Shown: positions 9,955 through 19,035, counted from the stretch's first letter. The stretch is 64,000 bases of DNA from Tautonia plasticadhaerens (GCF_007752535.1 NZ_CP036426.1:2604001-2668000); one strand, 5' to 3'. Notes: generated by a model not told the origin, from the sequence alone. Translations and numbers: made by a program.

Positions 9955-10758
9955 TCAGGAGGCCGAGGCGGCGATCGCCTCCCGGGCGGCCTGCGCGGCC
10001 TCGTCGTGGACCGGGCCGTTGGAGGCGAGGATCTCGGGGCGGTAGAGGTCGTACTCGCCGCCGTCGAGGCCGGTGACGCGGCCCCCCGCCTCCCGCACGA
10101 TCAGCACCCCGGCGGCCACGTCCCAGGGGTTGACGTGGGTGCCGAAGGTCACGTCGCAGCCCCCCGAGGCGAGCTGGGCGAGGTTCCAGGCGGTCGACCC
10201 CGAACGCCGGACCGAGTGGGTGCCGTCGGAGTACCGGCCCATCAGCGCGAGCTGCCGGGGGGCGTCCGGGCCGAATCGGGTGGGGAAGGCGGCGGAGATG
10301 AGGCAGTTCCGCAGCCTGTCGGCGGTGCTGACCCGGGCGGGCTGGCCGTCGACGGTCGCCCCGCCGCCGAGCCCGGCCGACCACATCGTTCCGGTCAAGG
10401 GGGCGTAGATCGCCCCGGCGACCAGCATCCCCCGATGCTCCAGGCCGATCGAGACGGTCCAGATCGGGTAGCGGTGGGCGAAGTTGACCGTGCCGTCGAG
10501 CGGGTCGACGATCCATCGCCAGGGGCGATCCGGGTCGGGCGTGACCCCCTCCTCCTCCGCGAGCAGGGTGTGCCCGGGGAAGGCTTCGGCCAGTCGGCCG
10601 GCGATCAGCCGCTGGCTAGCGAGGTCGGCCTCGGTGACCAGGTCGCTCGGCCCCTTCTCCCTCGCCTCGACCCGGCCGTAGTGGCCGAGCAGCAACTCGC
10701 CCGCCTCCCGGGCGATGCGCTCGGCGGCCTGCCTTAACTCGCGATAGTCTTCGGCCAA
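9955..10758 (-). CDS. Inositol monophosphatase family protein
   Basis: 267 residues, the usual family length. Metal-binding motifs are in place: EEEG near residue 69, WIVDPLDGTVNF near residue 82 and NPWDVAAGVLIVREAGG near residue 210. The enzyme should hydrolyse phosphate from inositol phosphates or related small phosphates (bisphosphate nucleotides, histidinol phosphate) using Mg2+ in the cytoplasm; the exact substrate cannot be read. The start is TTG 10758, supported by GAAGGA 8 bases upstream. It stands alone on the leftward strand, separated from its upstream neighbour by 330 bases holding two hairpins. Confidence 0.93.
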   Translation of the reverse strand: MAEDYRELRQAAERIAREAGELLLGHYGRVEAREKGPSDLVTEADLASQRLIAGRLAEAFPGHTLLAEEEGVTPDPDRPWRWIVDPLDGTVNFAHRYPIWTVSIGLEHRGMLVAGAIYAPLTGTMWSAGLGGGATVDGQPARVSTADRLRNCLISAAFPTRFGPDAPRQLALMGRYSDGTHSVRRSGSTAWNLAQLASGGCDVTFGTHVNPWDVAAGVLIVREAGGRVTGLDGGEYDLYRPEILASNGPVHDEAAQAAREAIAASAS

Positions 10759-10972
10759 GGTCGAGGTCCTTCGGGGCTTGGGTGGAGCCGGCCCGACTCG
10801 GATCGGCCTGGGGCCGGGAGGCCGAGGGCCGAGGCACGGCGGGATCGAGGCTCACGAGGTCGAGCGTCGACGGGAGGGTCGGCGGGCCTGCCACACCGGG
10901 TGCCGACTCCGGAGCGGGCATCGGGTATCGGGTATCGGGCATCGGCCCGGCCGGCCCTCTCCTCCCGGATGG

Positions 10973-11031
10973 TCTGGGACGATCAGGCCCGCCGGCGACC
11001 GCCCCGGGTCGGCGGGCCTGATCTTCCCAGA
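10973..11031 (-). terminator. Long imperfect inverted repeat downstream of the anti-sigma-like gene
   Basis: GATCAGGCCCGCC (10981-10993) pairs perfectly with 11011-11023 around a 17-base loop. After one mismatch the stem continues with TCTGGGA (10973-10979) against 11025-11031, so 20 of 21 positions pair. No T-run follows. The position, 58-116 bases past the stop at 11089, suits a transcript end or 3' stabiliser for the leftward gene. Confidence 0.5.
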
Positions 11032-11032
11032 A

Positions 11033-11057
11033 CGGGGGATGACGCGCCCATCCCCCG
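11033..11057. repeat. Second short hairpin next to the longer inverted repeat
   Basis: CGGGGGATG (11033-11041) and CATCCCCCG (11049-11057) form a perfect 9-bp stem with a 7-base loop, one base from the outer arm of the longer hairpin. Nearby, at 10919-10945, there is a short run of ATCGGGT/C copies. The rest of the 10,759-11,088 gap shows nothing recognisable. Confidence 0.45.
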
Positions 11058-11088
11058 CCATCGGGCATCGGGGAGGAGGGGCCCCGGA

Positions 11089-13065
11089 TCAGGGTGAGAG
11101 GCGGCCGGAGCGGAGGAGGTCCTGCCAGGCCTTCAGGCCGGGGCCCTCGGGCTGGTCGGGGTCGTAGCCGAGTGCCTCTCGGCCGGTGAGGGCGCGGAGG
11201 GCCTCGATCGCCAGCTGCCGGACGCTCGGGTTGGGGGAGGAGAGGTCGGCGACGAGCCCGGCGACCCGATCGGGATCCGAGCGGTCGTCGGGCCCCAGGC
11301 CGACGAGCAGGAGGCCGAGTTCGTCGGCCTCCTCGGCCGGGTCGGTGAAGCGGCCGAGCAGGTCGAGGACTTCCTCGGCCGCCGCCGGCCCCCGGGAGAT
11401 CCGGCGGCGGAGCACGTCGATCGCCGAGGATCGGAGCGAGGGGGCGTTGACCTGGTTGAGCAGCGGCATGACCTGCTCGAGGTTGGCCGGCTCGACCGTG
11501 CTCATCGCGCCGAGCGCGGCGACGGCGGCGGCCTGGATGTCGGGGTCGTCCCCCTGGAGCCCTTCGAGCAGGGCGAAGGTGATCGAGCCGGGGAATTGTT
11601 CGAACAGCGGGGCGAACGACTCTCCCAGCTGCTCCTCGGCCGGGCTCGGGCCGGGGTCGGCGACCCAGTCGGGGGTCACGGCGGCCTCGGCGTCCAGGGT
11701 GCCGGCCTTGGGGTCGAATCGGACCTCCACCGGGCCGTCGAAGGTCCGGGGCTCGCCGCCGAGGCCGCCGGGGGTCACGCGGAGCGTCCCCGAGGGGGCC
11801 CAGATGCCGAGCAGGGGTCGGCCGGCGGGCTCGCCGGGGGCCCGGTCCCCGATCCAGGAGAGGCCGACCGGCTGCCCGGTCGGCGGCTCGACGGCGAGCA
11901 TCCTCCCCTCGAAGCCGACCCCGACGGTCGCGCCGGGCTCGTCGGCCCGGAAGACCACGTCGCCGTCGACCAGGTCGAATCGGGCGTCGAGGCCGGCCCG
12001 GGGCTCGGCGATCCTCAGGTCGGCCTGTCCGACCATCGTCACGTGGACGGCCCCGAAGCCCAGGGTCGACCGGAACGGGAACAGGTTGACGACCAGCTCC
12101 CCCACGACAAGGGGGTCGCCGGCCCCGTGCGGCTGCCAGTCCCAGGTCGCCCCCATGGGGGTCGCACCCAGGGCGACGCCGTCGACCTGCTCCAGGACCG
12201 CGGCGACGCCGTCGGGCAGCGGGGCGGCCGGATTCGGCCCGGGGGCGGGCCCGCCGTCGGGGTCCGGTCCGGCATCGGGATCGACGTCGGCGTCGGGCTC
12301 GGCGGGCCGCTCGTCGCGGATCGGAGGGGCGGGGACGAGCGGCGCGGCCTCTTCGGCTCCCTCGACCACTTCGCCGTCCTCGGCCCCGCCTTCCTCCGGG
12401 TCGAGGGGGACGCGACGATTGCCGGCGAGGTCGGTGTCGTACTGGCGGACCTGGACGTCGGCGGAGCGGAGGTTGAGCAGGCCGACCAGGGTCAGCGCCG
12501 CGATCAGGGCGACCGCCACCAGCGGCGGCCCGAGCCGCTCGAACGTCGAGGGACGGGGCGGGGAGGCCCCGGCCCAGGGCGGCTGGCCGTCCCCCGGGGC
12601 GTCGATCCCCGCCATCTCGTTGGTGCCCAGCAGGCCCCGATCCCCCGGCGGGGCGGCCCCCTTGTACGAGGTCCGCACCGCCTCTGGCCCCTTGAACAGG
12701 CGATACATACGATATCGAGACTCGGGGGGGACCTTCGCCTTGTTCTTGATCAGGCTGAGGATCTGGTGGCAACTGGCCACCTCGGCCAGGTGGACGTCCG
12801 AGGCCAGGCAGCGCTTCTCCAGTTCCGCGACCCGGTCGGCCTCCAGCTCGTTGTCGAGGTACGCGGCCACCAGGTTCGGGTCCACCCCCTCCGGCCCGGT
12901 GTTGGGGGGGACGGTCAGGCGTCGCCTCCGGGTGACCTTGCGGATCCGCTCGACGAGCTGCTGGGCATACGGCGTCTCGGAGACCTGCACGCCGATCTCC
13001 CGGACTTCTTCCGGCGGCAGCGTGTCGTCCAGCCAGGCGAGCAGGGTGCGGAGCGTCAGTCTCAT
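11089..13065 (-). CDS. Anti-sigma-factor-like single-pass membrane protein with FecR-like and HEAT-like outer part
   Basis: 658 residues. The first 130 are cytoplasmic and helical, with an AYLDNEL phrase and a C-x5-H-x6-C-H pattern around residues 86-99 reminiscent of zf-HC2 anti-sigma domains. A transmembrane segment (LVAVALIAALTLVGLL) lies near residues 180-196. An acidic Pro/Glu/Asp-rich linker follows, then a beta-rich region starting VLEQVDGVAL that resembles FecR-type domains. The last 170 residues carry HEAT-like helical repeats (IQAAAVAALGAM, VRQLAIEALRAL). It is probably an envelope sensor or scaffold. No sigma gene is adjacent, so control of a sigma factor is only a suggestion. It is transcribed alone: 217 bases from the upstream gene, with hairpins after its stop. 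Confidence 0.85.
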   Translation of the reverse strand: MRLTLRTLLAWLDDTLPPEEVREIGVQVSETPYAQQLVERIRKVTRRRRLTVPPNTGPEGVDPNLVAAYLDNELEADRVAELEKRCLASDVHLAEVASCHQILSLIKNKAKVPPESRYRMYRLFKGPEAVRTSYKGAAPPGDRGLLGTNEMAGIDAPGDGQPPWAGASPPRPSTFERLGPPLVAVALIAALTLVGLLNLRSADVQVRQYDTDLAGNRRVPLDPEEGGAEDGEVVEGAEEAAPLVPAPPIRDERPAEPDADVDPDAGPDPDGGPAPGPNPAAPLPDGVAAVLEQVDGVALGATPMGATWDWQPHGAGDPLVVGELVVNLFPFRSTLGFGAVHVTMVGQADLRIAEPRAGLDARFDLVDGDVVFRADEPGATVGVGFEGRMLAVEPPTGQPVGLSWIGDRAPGEPAGRPLLGIWAPSGTLRVTPGGLGGEPRTFDGPVEVRFDPKAGTLDAEAAVTPDWVADPGPSPAEEQLGESFAPLFEQFPGSITFALLEGLQGDDPDIQAAAVAALGAMSTVEPANLEQVMPLLNQVNAPSLRSSAIDVLRRRISRGPAAAEEVLDLLGRFTDPAEEADELGLLLVGLGPDDRSDPDRVAGLVADLSSPNPSVRQLAIEALRALTGREALGYDPDQPEGPGLKAWQDLLRSGRLSP

Positions 13066-13282
13066 CGGGGTGCTCGATTCGAAGGTGCGGTGCCGGCCGG
13101 GGACCGCGACCCGGCCCGATCGGCCGGCATCGGCGCGCCCCTCCCCATCGTTAGTGCCCCGGGAGCCGGAGATCCGTCGACCTCCCGGGGGAAATCACGA
13201 GAAATTCGGACGGGGGGGCCGGACCGGGCCCTCCGACCACCCGGGTCGTCACCTCCCCGGCCCGACGCCGGCCTCCCCGGCC

Positions 13283-15529
13283 TCAGGATCCCGGTTCGAG
13301 TCGGTAGACCCGGAACAGGGGATCCTCGGGGTTCGAGCCGTAGGAGGGCCGGAATAGCCCCGGGTGGGCGTCAGCCCAGCGCCGCTCGACGGGCCAGGGC
13401 TCTCCGGGATTGTGCCGGGCGACGACGAGCAGCTCGATCCGAGCCCGCCGCAGGTTGTCGAGCCAGGCGTCGAAGTCCTGCTCCTCCCGGTCCCAGCCGG
13501 GCATGTCGCCGGGCCAGTTCGGGCGACCAGCTCGTGCGGCCTCGCGGTGATAGTCGTGCATCAACCAGTCGGGGTGGGCGTTGACGTTCACGTAGCGCAC
13601 CGTGTTCTTCATCCCCGGCCCGAGCAGGAAGTACGGGAGGTTCGTCCCGGTGTAGGCGATCCGGGCGCCGTCGGGGCCGGCGAGGCGATCGAGCGCCACC
13701 CAGCCCCGATAGTAGTCCCGGAACGCGGGGAAGAACCGCAGGGGTTCGGGCAAGGCCCACGGGTAGGTCACCAGCCCCGCCCCGACGAGCAGGGCCGCCC
13801 CGCCCCCCCCGACGGCCAGCCTCGGCCAGCCCCCTCCCGGCCGATCCGACGCCCGGCCGAGCGCCCGGGCGGCGAGCATCGACAGGGCGCCAATGAGCAA
13901 CGGCCCGACCACCGCTAGGATCAGGGCGATCACCTCCGCCGTCCGGCCGGCGGCCCTCGACGCCGAGACCGAGGCCCACCAGGCCGAGCCGGGCGGCACC
14001 AGCCCGATCGGCCCGGCCATCGTGTTCGGGATCATCGGCGAGAAGTCCCAGGGGATCTCCCCCTCCTCCCCGGCCCCGGCCCAGGGCCAGGTCTGGGGGG
14101 TGAGCAGGTGCAGGCCCAGCAGGACGACCCCGACGACCCGGAGCGCCCGGGACCGATCGAGCAGCATCGCCACCGGGACCGCCGCCAGGCCGACGGCCGG
14201 GAAGAGGAACCGCTGCTGCGTCCGGTAGGGGATGATCCCCCAGTAGATCGCGGCGTTGAGCACCGCCAGGGCCGACATCCCCCAGACCCATCGCGCCCGA
14301 CGCCGGTCCCGAGGGGCCGGCAACATCCAGGCTCCAAGCAGCGCCGACAACCAGATGGGCGCGAGCCGGGGATCGAGCACCTGGAGCAGGATGTCGACCC
14401 CCGCCCTCCAGTTGCTCGGGTCGATGTAGTAGCGGCTGCCCTTCATGACCTCGGGGGCGTACCAGCCGGTCAGGATGGTCCTGCCGAGGACCTCGACCTG
14501 TACCGGGTAGAGGGGGTTCCCGGTCAGGATCGCGTTGCGGGCGTACCAGTAGCCGGCCGTCGTCATCGGCAGGGCGGCCAGGATCGCCAGGTGGCCGAGC
14601 GTCCGTCGGGCCCCGCCGCCGCGGAGCAGGACCGCCAGGCCGACGGCCGCCAGCAGGGGGGGCACGAGCACCAGGCCCGTCGGCTTGCACCCCCAGCAGC
14701 ACCCGGCGGCCAGGGCGCCGACGGCCAGGGTGCGGCCGTCGCCGTCTCCCATCGCGTACCGGAGGAAGAAGAAGGCGGCGGCGAGGTAGCCGGCCTGGAG
14801 GATGGTGTCGACGTTCGCCTCGAAGCCGAAGATCAGGAACGGCGAGGAGGTGACCATCCATCCCGCCGCGATCGTCGCCGCCGACCGGCCCGAGCCGACC
14901 TGGCGGGCCATCGCGTAGACCGCCAGCCAGGTCATCAGGTGGAACGGCGCCTGGCCGACCCTGGCGAGCCGGTCGCCCCCCCAGCCGATCATCAGCCAGG
15001 AGAGCCAGAGGTCGCCGACGGCGGAGAAGTACGTGACCACGTTGTCGCCGAAGGGGGCCGCCACCAGGTGCAGTTCCCCGGCCTCCCACCAGCGGGCCGC
15101 GAACCAGAGGTGGTAGATCGGCCCGTCGCTCATCACCTTGACCGGCAAGAGCAGCGACCGCATCCCCAGCAGGACCGACGCCCAGAGGACCAGGCCGACG
15201 GCCACGGTCGCCTCGGCGTGCCAGGAGGGGTCGCCGGAGGGGAACGCCTCGGGATCATCGCCGATGGGATGGGGCCGAAACCGCCGGGTCCCCCAGGCGA
15301 TCGCCATGCCCAGCAGGGACCAGGCCAGCAGCGGCCCCCGAGTCATCAAACCGCTCGCGCCGAGCAGTTCCAGGCCGACCGTCGCCCAGGCCCAGGCGAC
15401 CACGGCCGCTGCCAGCCATCGGGCCACGCCCCGGGGCTGGCCGAACCCGGCCCTCGCCACCCAGAGGCCGCCGACCAGCAGCGGGGCGTTCAGAAGGACC
15501 GTCCAGAGCATTCCCTCGGCCAGTACCAT
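13283..15529 (-). CDS. Polytopic membrane glycosyltransferase-like protein (GT39/ArnT type)
   Basis: 748 residues. At least ten hydrophobic helices lie in the first 560 residues, and a soluble C-terminal domain of about 150 residues follows. The topology, with an acidic first outer loop (MSDGPIYHLW near residue 135), resembles dolichyl- or undecaprenyl-phosphate-sugar glycosyltransferases that move sugars onto lipids or proteins at the outer face of the membrane. AGGAG stands 11 bases before ATG 15529. The stop of the upstream glycosyltransferase-methyltransferase gene is 22 bases away, so they are one operon. Together they may make and use a polyprenyl-phosphate sugar. The donor and acceptor are not identifiable. 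Confidence 0.82.
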   Translation of the reverse strand: MVLAEGMLWTVLLNAPLLVGGLWVARAGFGQPRGVARWLAAAVVAWAWATVGLELLGASGLMTRGPLLAWSLLGMAIAWGTRRFRPHPIGDDPEAFPSGDPSWHAEATVAVGLVLWASVLLGMRSLLLPVKVMSDGPIYHLWFAARWWEAGELHLVAAPFGDNVVTYFSAVGDLWLSWLMIGWGGDRLARVGQAPFHLMTWLAVYAMARQVGSGRSAATIAAGWMVTSSPFLIFGFEANVDTILQAGYLAAAFFFLRYAMGDGDGRTLAVGALAAGCCWGCKPTGLVLVPPLLAAVGLAVLLRGGGARRTLGHLAILAALPMTTAGYWYARNAILTGNPLYPVQVEVLGRTILTGWYAPEVMKGSRYYIDPSNWRAGVDILLQVLDPRLAPIWLSALLGAWMLPAPRDRRRARWVWGMSALAVLNAAIYWGIIPYRTQQRFLFPAVGLAAVPVAMLLDRSRALRVVGVVLLGLHLLTPQTWPWAGAGEEGEIPWDFSPMIPNTMAGPIGLVPPGSAWWASVSASRAAGRTAEVIALILAVVGPLLIGALSMLAARALGRASDRPGGGWPRLAVGGGGAALLVGAGLVTYPWALPEPLRFFPAFRDYYRGWVALDRLAGPDGARIAYTGTNLPYFLLGPGMKNTVRYVNVNAHPDWLMHDYHREAARAGRPNWPGDMPGWDREEQDFDAWLDNLRRARIELLVVARHNPGEPWPVERRWADAHPGLFRPSYGSNPEDPLFRVYRLEPGS

Positions 15530-15551
15530 CGCTCGATCGCTCCTGCGAGGG

Positions 15552-16994
15552 TCACCCGGTCGGCTTCCGGCCGACGGCGATCGTCGACAGCGCGGGCCAG
15601 CCGGGCACGTGCTCGACCAGCCTCGCCAGCGGCAGCAGCAGGTCGAACAGCCGCATCTGGCCCGGGGAGAGCCGGTCCCGGCCGAAGATCTTCCCGCTGA
15701 CGTACCAGCCGAGCGTGCCGAAGCGGTTGAACCCCTGCTGGTGGACGACCTCGAACCCGGCCTCCTCCAGCTTCCGGCGCAATTCCGACTCCTCGTAGCG
15801 CCGCTCGTGCCCGAGGGCGCGGTCGGTCGGCGAGTAGAGCCAGGGGTGCTGCGGCACGAGGATGATCGCGTGCCCGCCGGGGACGAGCGCCCGGCAGAAG
15901 AGGCGGAGCACCTCCTCGTCGGCGGCGATATGCTCCAGCACGTTCAGGCAGACGATCGTGTCCAGCCGCTCGGGCCCGATCCGCCCGTAGTCGGCGGCCC
16001 GGGCGAGGTCCATCTCGACCGTCGAGACGTTCTCCAGGTGCCCGAAGCGTCGGGAGATCATCTCGACGTAGAAGGGCTCGTTGTCGGTGGCGACCAGTCG
16101 GTCGCGCTCCAGCAGCAGTTCGGTCAGGTTGCCGATCCCGCAGCCGGCCTCCAGGACCCGGTCACCGACCCAGGGGGCGATCTGCCGGAACAGCCAGCGG
16201 TTCAGGCCCCGGGCCTTCCTCATGGCCACGAGCACGGCGTACCCGTCGTGCGAGGTGAACCGGCGGTCGAGGAACCGGCAGCGGAGCATCACGCCGATGG
16301 CCCGGAGGCCGTCGGCCCACCGGACCTTCTTGCCTTCCAGGTAGGTCCGGCCGGCGTAGCTGATGGGCACCTCGTAGAGCCGGACGCCCCACTGGGCCAG
16401 GCGGACGGCCAGCTCGGGCTCGAAGCCGAACTTGCGGCTCTTGAGCGGGGTCTGGCGGAGCAGGTCGGCGCGGACGGCCTTGTAGCCGGTCTCCATGTCG
16501 GTGAGGTTCAGGTCGCAGAGGACGTTGCAGAGGCCCGTCAACAGGCCGTTGCCCAGGCTGTGCCAGAAGTAGAGGACCCGGCGGTACTCCCCGCTCAGGA
16601 ACCGGGAGCCGAAGACGGCGTCGGCCCGGCCGTCGAGGATCGGGCGGACGAGCCGGGCGATGTCCGCCGGGTCGTATTCGAGGTCGGCGTCCTGGGTGAC
16701 GACGATCTCCCCCCTCAGGTGCGGCAGGGCGGTCCGGATGGCCGCCCCCTTGCCCTTGTTGCGATCGTGCCGGAGGACCCGGATGCGGCCGTCCCCCTCG
16801 GCGAGCGACCCGAGCACTTCGAACGAGCCGTCGGTCGAGCCGTCGTCGACGGCGATCAGCTCGAAGGGGACGGGGATCCCGGCGTCGAGCACGCGACGGA
16901 CAATCGTCCGCAGGGTGCGACGCTCGTTGTAGACCGGGATCAGGATGCTAAGCAGGGGCCGGGGAGGGGCCGGATCGGGGGGGGGCTCGGCCAT
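15552..16994 (-). CDS. Bifunctional GT2 glycosyltransferase / SAM-dependent methyltransferase
   Basis: 480 residues. The N-terminal half is a dolichol-phosphate-mannose-synthase-like GT2: LLSILIPVYNERRT near residue 14, DDGSTDGS at 50-57, and QDADLEYDP near 101. The C-terminal half is a class I methyltransferase: VLEAGCGIGN near 278, NVLEHI near 350 and GGHAIILVPQHPW. Such fusions are common in this phylum. The GT2 part likely charges a polyprenyl phosphate with a sugar, and the methyltransferase may modify the same product. I chose ATG 16994 because conserved sequence begins there; an open frame continues upstream through non-conserved sequence. It is coupled to the polytopic glycosyltransferase-like gene 22 bases downstream. 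Confidence 0.9.
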   Translation of the reverse strand: MAEPPPDPAPPRPLLSILIPVYNERRTLRTIVRRVLDAGIPVPFELIAVDDGSTDGSFEVLGSLAEGDGRIRVLRHDRNKGKGAAIRTALPHLRGEIVVTQDADLEYDPADIARLVRPILDGRADAVFGSRFLSGEYRRVLYFWHSLGNGLLTGLCNVLCDLNLTDMETGYKAVRADLLRQTPLKSRKFGFEPELAVRLAQWGVRLYEVPISYAGRTYLEGKKVRWADGLRAIGVMLRCRFLDRRFTSHDGYAVLVAMRKARGLNRWLFRQIAPWVGDRVLEAGCGIGNLTELLLERDRLVATDNEPFYVEMISRRFGHLENVSTVEMDLARAADYGRIGPERLDTIVCLNVLEHIAADEEVLRLFCRALVPGGHAIILVPQHPWLYSPTDRALGHERRYEESELRRKLEEAGFEVVHQQGFNRFGTLGWYVSGKIFGRDRLSPGQMRLFDLLLPLARLVEHVPGWPALSTIAVGRKPTG

Positions 16995-17045
16995 GCGATG
17001 GGTTCGGGAGGGTTCGGTTCGGGCCGGGGGATGGGCCGGATTCGT

Positions 17046-17051
17046 ACGATA
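17046..17051 (-). promoter_or_regulatory. Possible -10 element upstream of the GT2-methyltransferase operon
   Basis: TATCGT on the minus strand lies in one of the few AT-containing patches of the 104-base gap, about 52 bases before ATG 16994. The same hexamer serves as the -10 of the better promoter at 23606. No convincing -35 is seen at 16-18 bases, so this is tentative. Confidence 0.28.
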
Positions 17052-17098
17052 CCAGGGTCGCCGTCGGGGCTCCAGGGGAGGGGCGGCGCAGGCCCGGC

Positions 17099-18265
17099 TC
17101 AGGGGGGGGACTCGCCCCCCCCGGGTGGGGCGTCGGGCGTCGCCCCGGGGCGCCTCCACCGGCGATAGGAGGCGAGGATGGCCCGGGCGGCCCGGTCGCC
17201 GCCGACCCGGGCCATCAGGTCGCCGAGCGCCTCGGCGTGGGCCCGGGGGCGGTCGGCCCCGGACGACGGGGCCGGGCGGGGGCGGCCGAGGATCACGGCC
17301 CGGGAGAGCGCCGCCGCCAGCGCCAGCGCCAGGAAGTGGCCGGCGACCACGCCCAGCGCCGGGATCTGCCGGATCACGTCCCACGGGGTCGGCATCGGCG
17401 TCTCCTCCCCGAGCAGGAACGAGCCCTCCACGAAGGCCACGTTCCTCGGCTCCTCCCCCGCCCACCCCGCCGCCCGCACCGCGAGCGGCCTCCGACCGGG
17501 GGGGACCATCGCCGCGTTGAGCAGGAACGCACCGTTGGCGAGGACCAGGACCGCCGACCGGTCGTCGCCCCCGGCCTCCATCTCCCAGGTCCAGTCCATC
17601 GCCAGGATCCGGCCGTCGCCGACGAGCAGGGGGGCCTCCGCCTCGCCCACCGAGTCCAACGCCCGGTTGACCGGGATCGCGGCCGAGGCCGGGTCCACCC
17701 CCTCGGCCCAGGGGCCCTCCAGGGAGGAGCAGGCCGGCGTCATCCCCCCGGTGGTGTCGAGCCCGAACCAGGTCTCCGGGTCGGCCGGCTCGGTCCCCGG
17801 GGGGGCCGGCTGCGAGCCCCATCCCCCGGCGTCGGCGAGCCTCGCCTCGATCCGCTCTCGCTGCGCCTGGGGGGCATCGGCGGGGAGCGAGGCGAGGGCG
17901 GCGGACCAGTACTCGGCCTCGGCGCCGCCGTCCCGGCAGACGTAGATCAGCCGGCGGCCGGGCCGGGAGAGCTGCCAGTCGAGGTACCACTCGGCCTCCT
18001 CCCGCTCGATCGGCCCGGAGTAGGGGGCGAACCGGACCAGCGTCTCGGCCCAATCCCCCAGCTCGTCGTTGAGCCTCCGGGCGGTGCGGACCTCGTGTCC
18101 CCGGTGCCGGAGCAGCTCCGCGAAGACGCCGGTCCCGTTGACGCTCTCGCCCCGGGTCAAGCCATAGGTGGTGTCGATCTCCGTCCCGCCGCAGCCGGAG
18201 AGCGAGGCGACCACCGCGAGGGCGACCGAAGTCATCCCCCGGATCCGGATCCTCGGGCCGGTCAT
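17099..18265 (-). CDS. DUF4350 domain-containing protein, probable lipoprotein
   Basis: 388 residues. The N-terminus has a lipoprotein signal ending LSGCGG. The next 50 residues carry the DUF4350 pattern: TTYGLTRGESVNGTGVFAEL and then RRLNDELGDWAETLVRFAPY, an early Rossmann-like domain resembling GldG/ABC-type accessory domains. A hydrophobic helix near residues 310-330 (HFLALALAAALSRAVIL) precedes a basic, Pro-rich C-terminus. The ATG overlaps the stop of the DUF4129 gene in an ATGA junction, showing translational coupling. It is the last gene of the leftward RDD/SpoIIM/DUF4129/DUF4350 group. DUF4350 proteins usually accompany MoxR AAA+ ATPase systems; the biochemical role is unknown. Confidence 0.87.
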   Translation of the reverse strand: MTGPRIRIRGMTSVALAVVASLSGCGGTEIDTTYGLTRGESVNGTGVFAELLRHRGHEVRTARRLNDELGDWAETLVRFAPYSGPIEREEAEWYLDWQLSRPGRRLIYVCRDGGAEAEYWSAALASLPADAPQAQRERIEARLADAGGWGSQPAPPGTEPADPETWFGLDTTGGMTPACSSLEGPWAEGVDPASAAIPVNRALDSVGEAEAPLLVGDGRILAMDWTWEMEAGGDDRSAVLVLANGAFLLNAAMVPPGRRPLAVRAAGWAGEEPRNVAFVEGSFLLGEETPMPTPWDVIRQIPALGVVAGHFLALALAAALSRAVILGRPRPAPSSGADRPRAHAEALGDLMARVGGDRAARAILASYRRWRRPGATPDAPPGGGESPP

Positions 18266-19035
18266 GCCGTCACCCCCGGAGAGAGCCGGGCGTCCAGGAC
18301 CTCGGCCTCGGCCCAGAGGGCGTCGAAGGCGTCGGGGCCGGGCTCTCGGTGGCCGTAGCAGACCTCCTCGAACTGGCGGAGGGTGCGGGAGACGGAGCGT
18401 CGGATCTCGTCGTCCTCGATCGACCGGACCAGTTGCCGGCCGGTCCGGCCCGGGGAGAGCCGGATCCGCCCGAGGCGGTCGAGCAGCAGGAGTTGGTGGG
18501 CGAACAGCAGCACGACAGCCCGGGCCCGGTCGCCCCTCGCCCGCAGCAGCCGGGCGGCCTCCAGGGGCTCCGACTCGTCCACCTCAAGCCCCCTCGGCAG
18601 GGACTCGACCCGGGTCGCCGAGCCGGCCACCCCGGGCGGGCCGGGGGCGATCGTCCGTCCCTCGATGCGACTCCGGCGCCGCCAGGTCCTCGCCACGTAG
18701 AGGAGCAGGCCGGTCAGGGCCGTCGCGAGCAGGACGAAGACGATCAGGCGTCCCAGCTCCTGGAGCGACAGCCTCGCCGGGTCGAACATCGGCCGCCCGC
18801 CCGAGGGATTCGAGGGGGGGGCGTCCGGTGCGGGGGGCATGACGGGCCGGAAGTCGTCGGCCGGGGCGTCGTACCAGGGGAATGACCGGGCCGAGAGCGC
18901 CTCGCGGACGGTCGAGACCGCCTCCGGATTCGCCGGAGACGTGCCCCCGCCCTGCCGGGCGGGGGAGGCATCCGGGCAGGCCAGCAGGATCAGCAGCGAG
19001 GCCGCAGCGATCGACGCAATCCGACGGCTCACCAT
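18262..19035 (-). CDS. DUF4129 domain-containing membrane protein
   Basis: 257 residues from ATG 19035. It has a signal peptide (IASIAAASLLILLACPDASPA), a short outer segment, one membrane helix near residues 100-117 (LIVFVLLATALTGLLLYVA) and a cytoplasmic C-terminal DUF4129-type helical domain with RLLRARGDRARAVVLL, LSPGRTGRQLVRSI and FEEVCYGHREPG. The start overlaps the stop of the upstream membrane gene by 7 bases, and its own stop overlaps the DUF4350 start by 4, so all three are translated in series. DUF4129 is found in transglutaminase-like/MoxR clusters in bacteria; the molecular role is not established. Confidence 0.88.
   Translation of the reverse strand: MVSRRIASIAAASLLILLACPDASPARQGGGTSPANPEAVSTVREALSARSFPWYDAPADDFRPVMPPAPDAPPSNPSGGRPMFDPARLSLQELGRLIVFVLLATALTGLLLYVARTWRRRSRIEGRTIAPGPPGVAGSATRVESLPRGLEVDESEPLEAARLLRARGDRARAVVLLFAHQLLLLDRLGRIRLSPGRTGRQLVRSIEDDEIRRSVSRTLRQFEEVCYGHREPGPDAFDALWAEAEVLDARLSPGVTA

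Noticed and set aside
13301-13330. GGTTCGAGTCGGTAG resembling a tRNA T-arm
   Set aside because: It lies in the 3' end of a coding region and no acceptor stem or anticodon arm can be built around it. No tRNA was found in the window.
16995-18053. N-terminal extension of the GT2-methyltransferase gene up to 18053
   Set aside because: It overlaps the DUF4350 gene in another frame and has no similarity pattern; family sequence begins at 16994.
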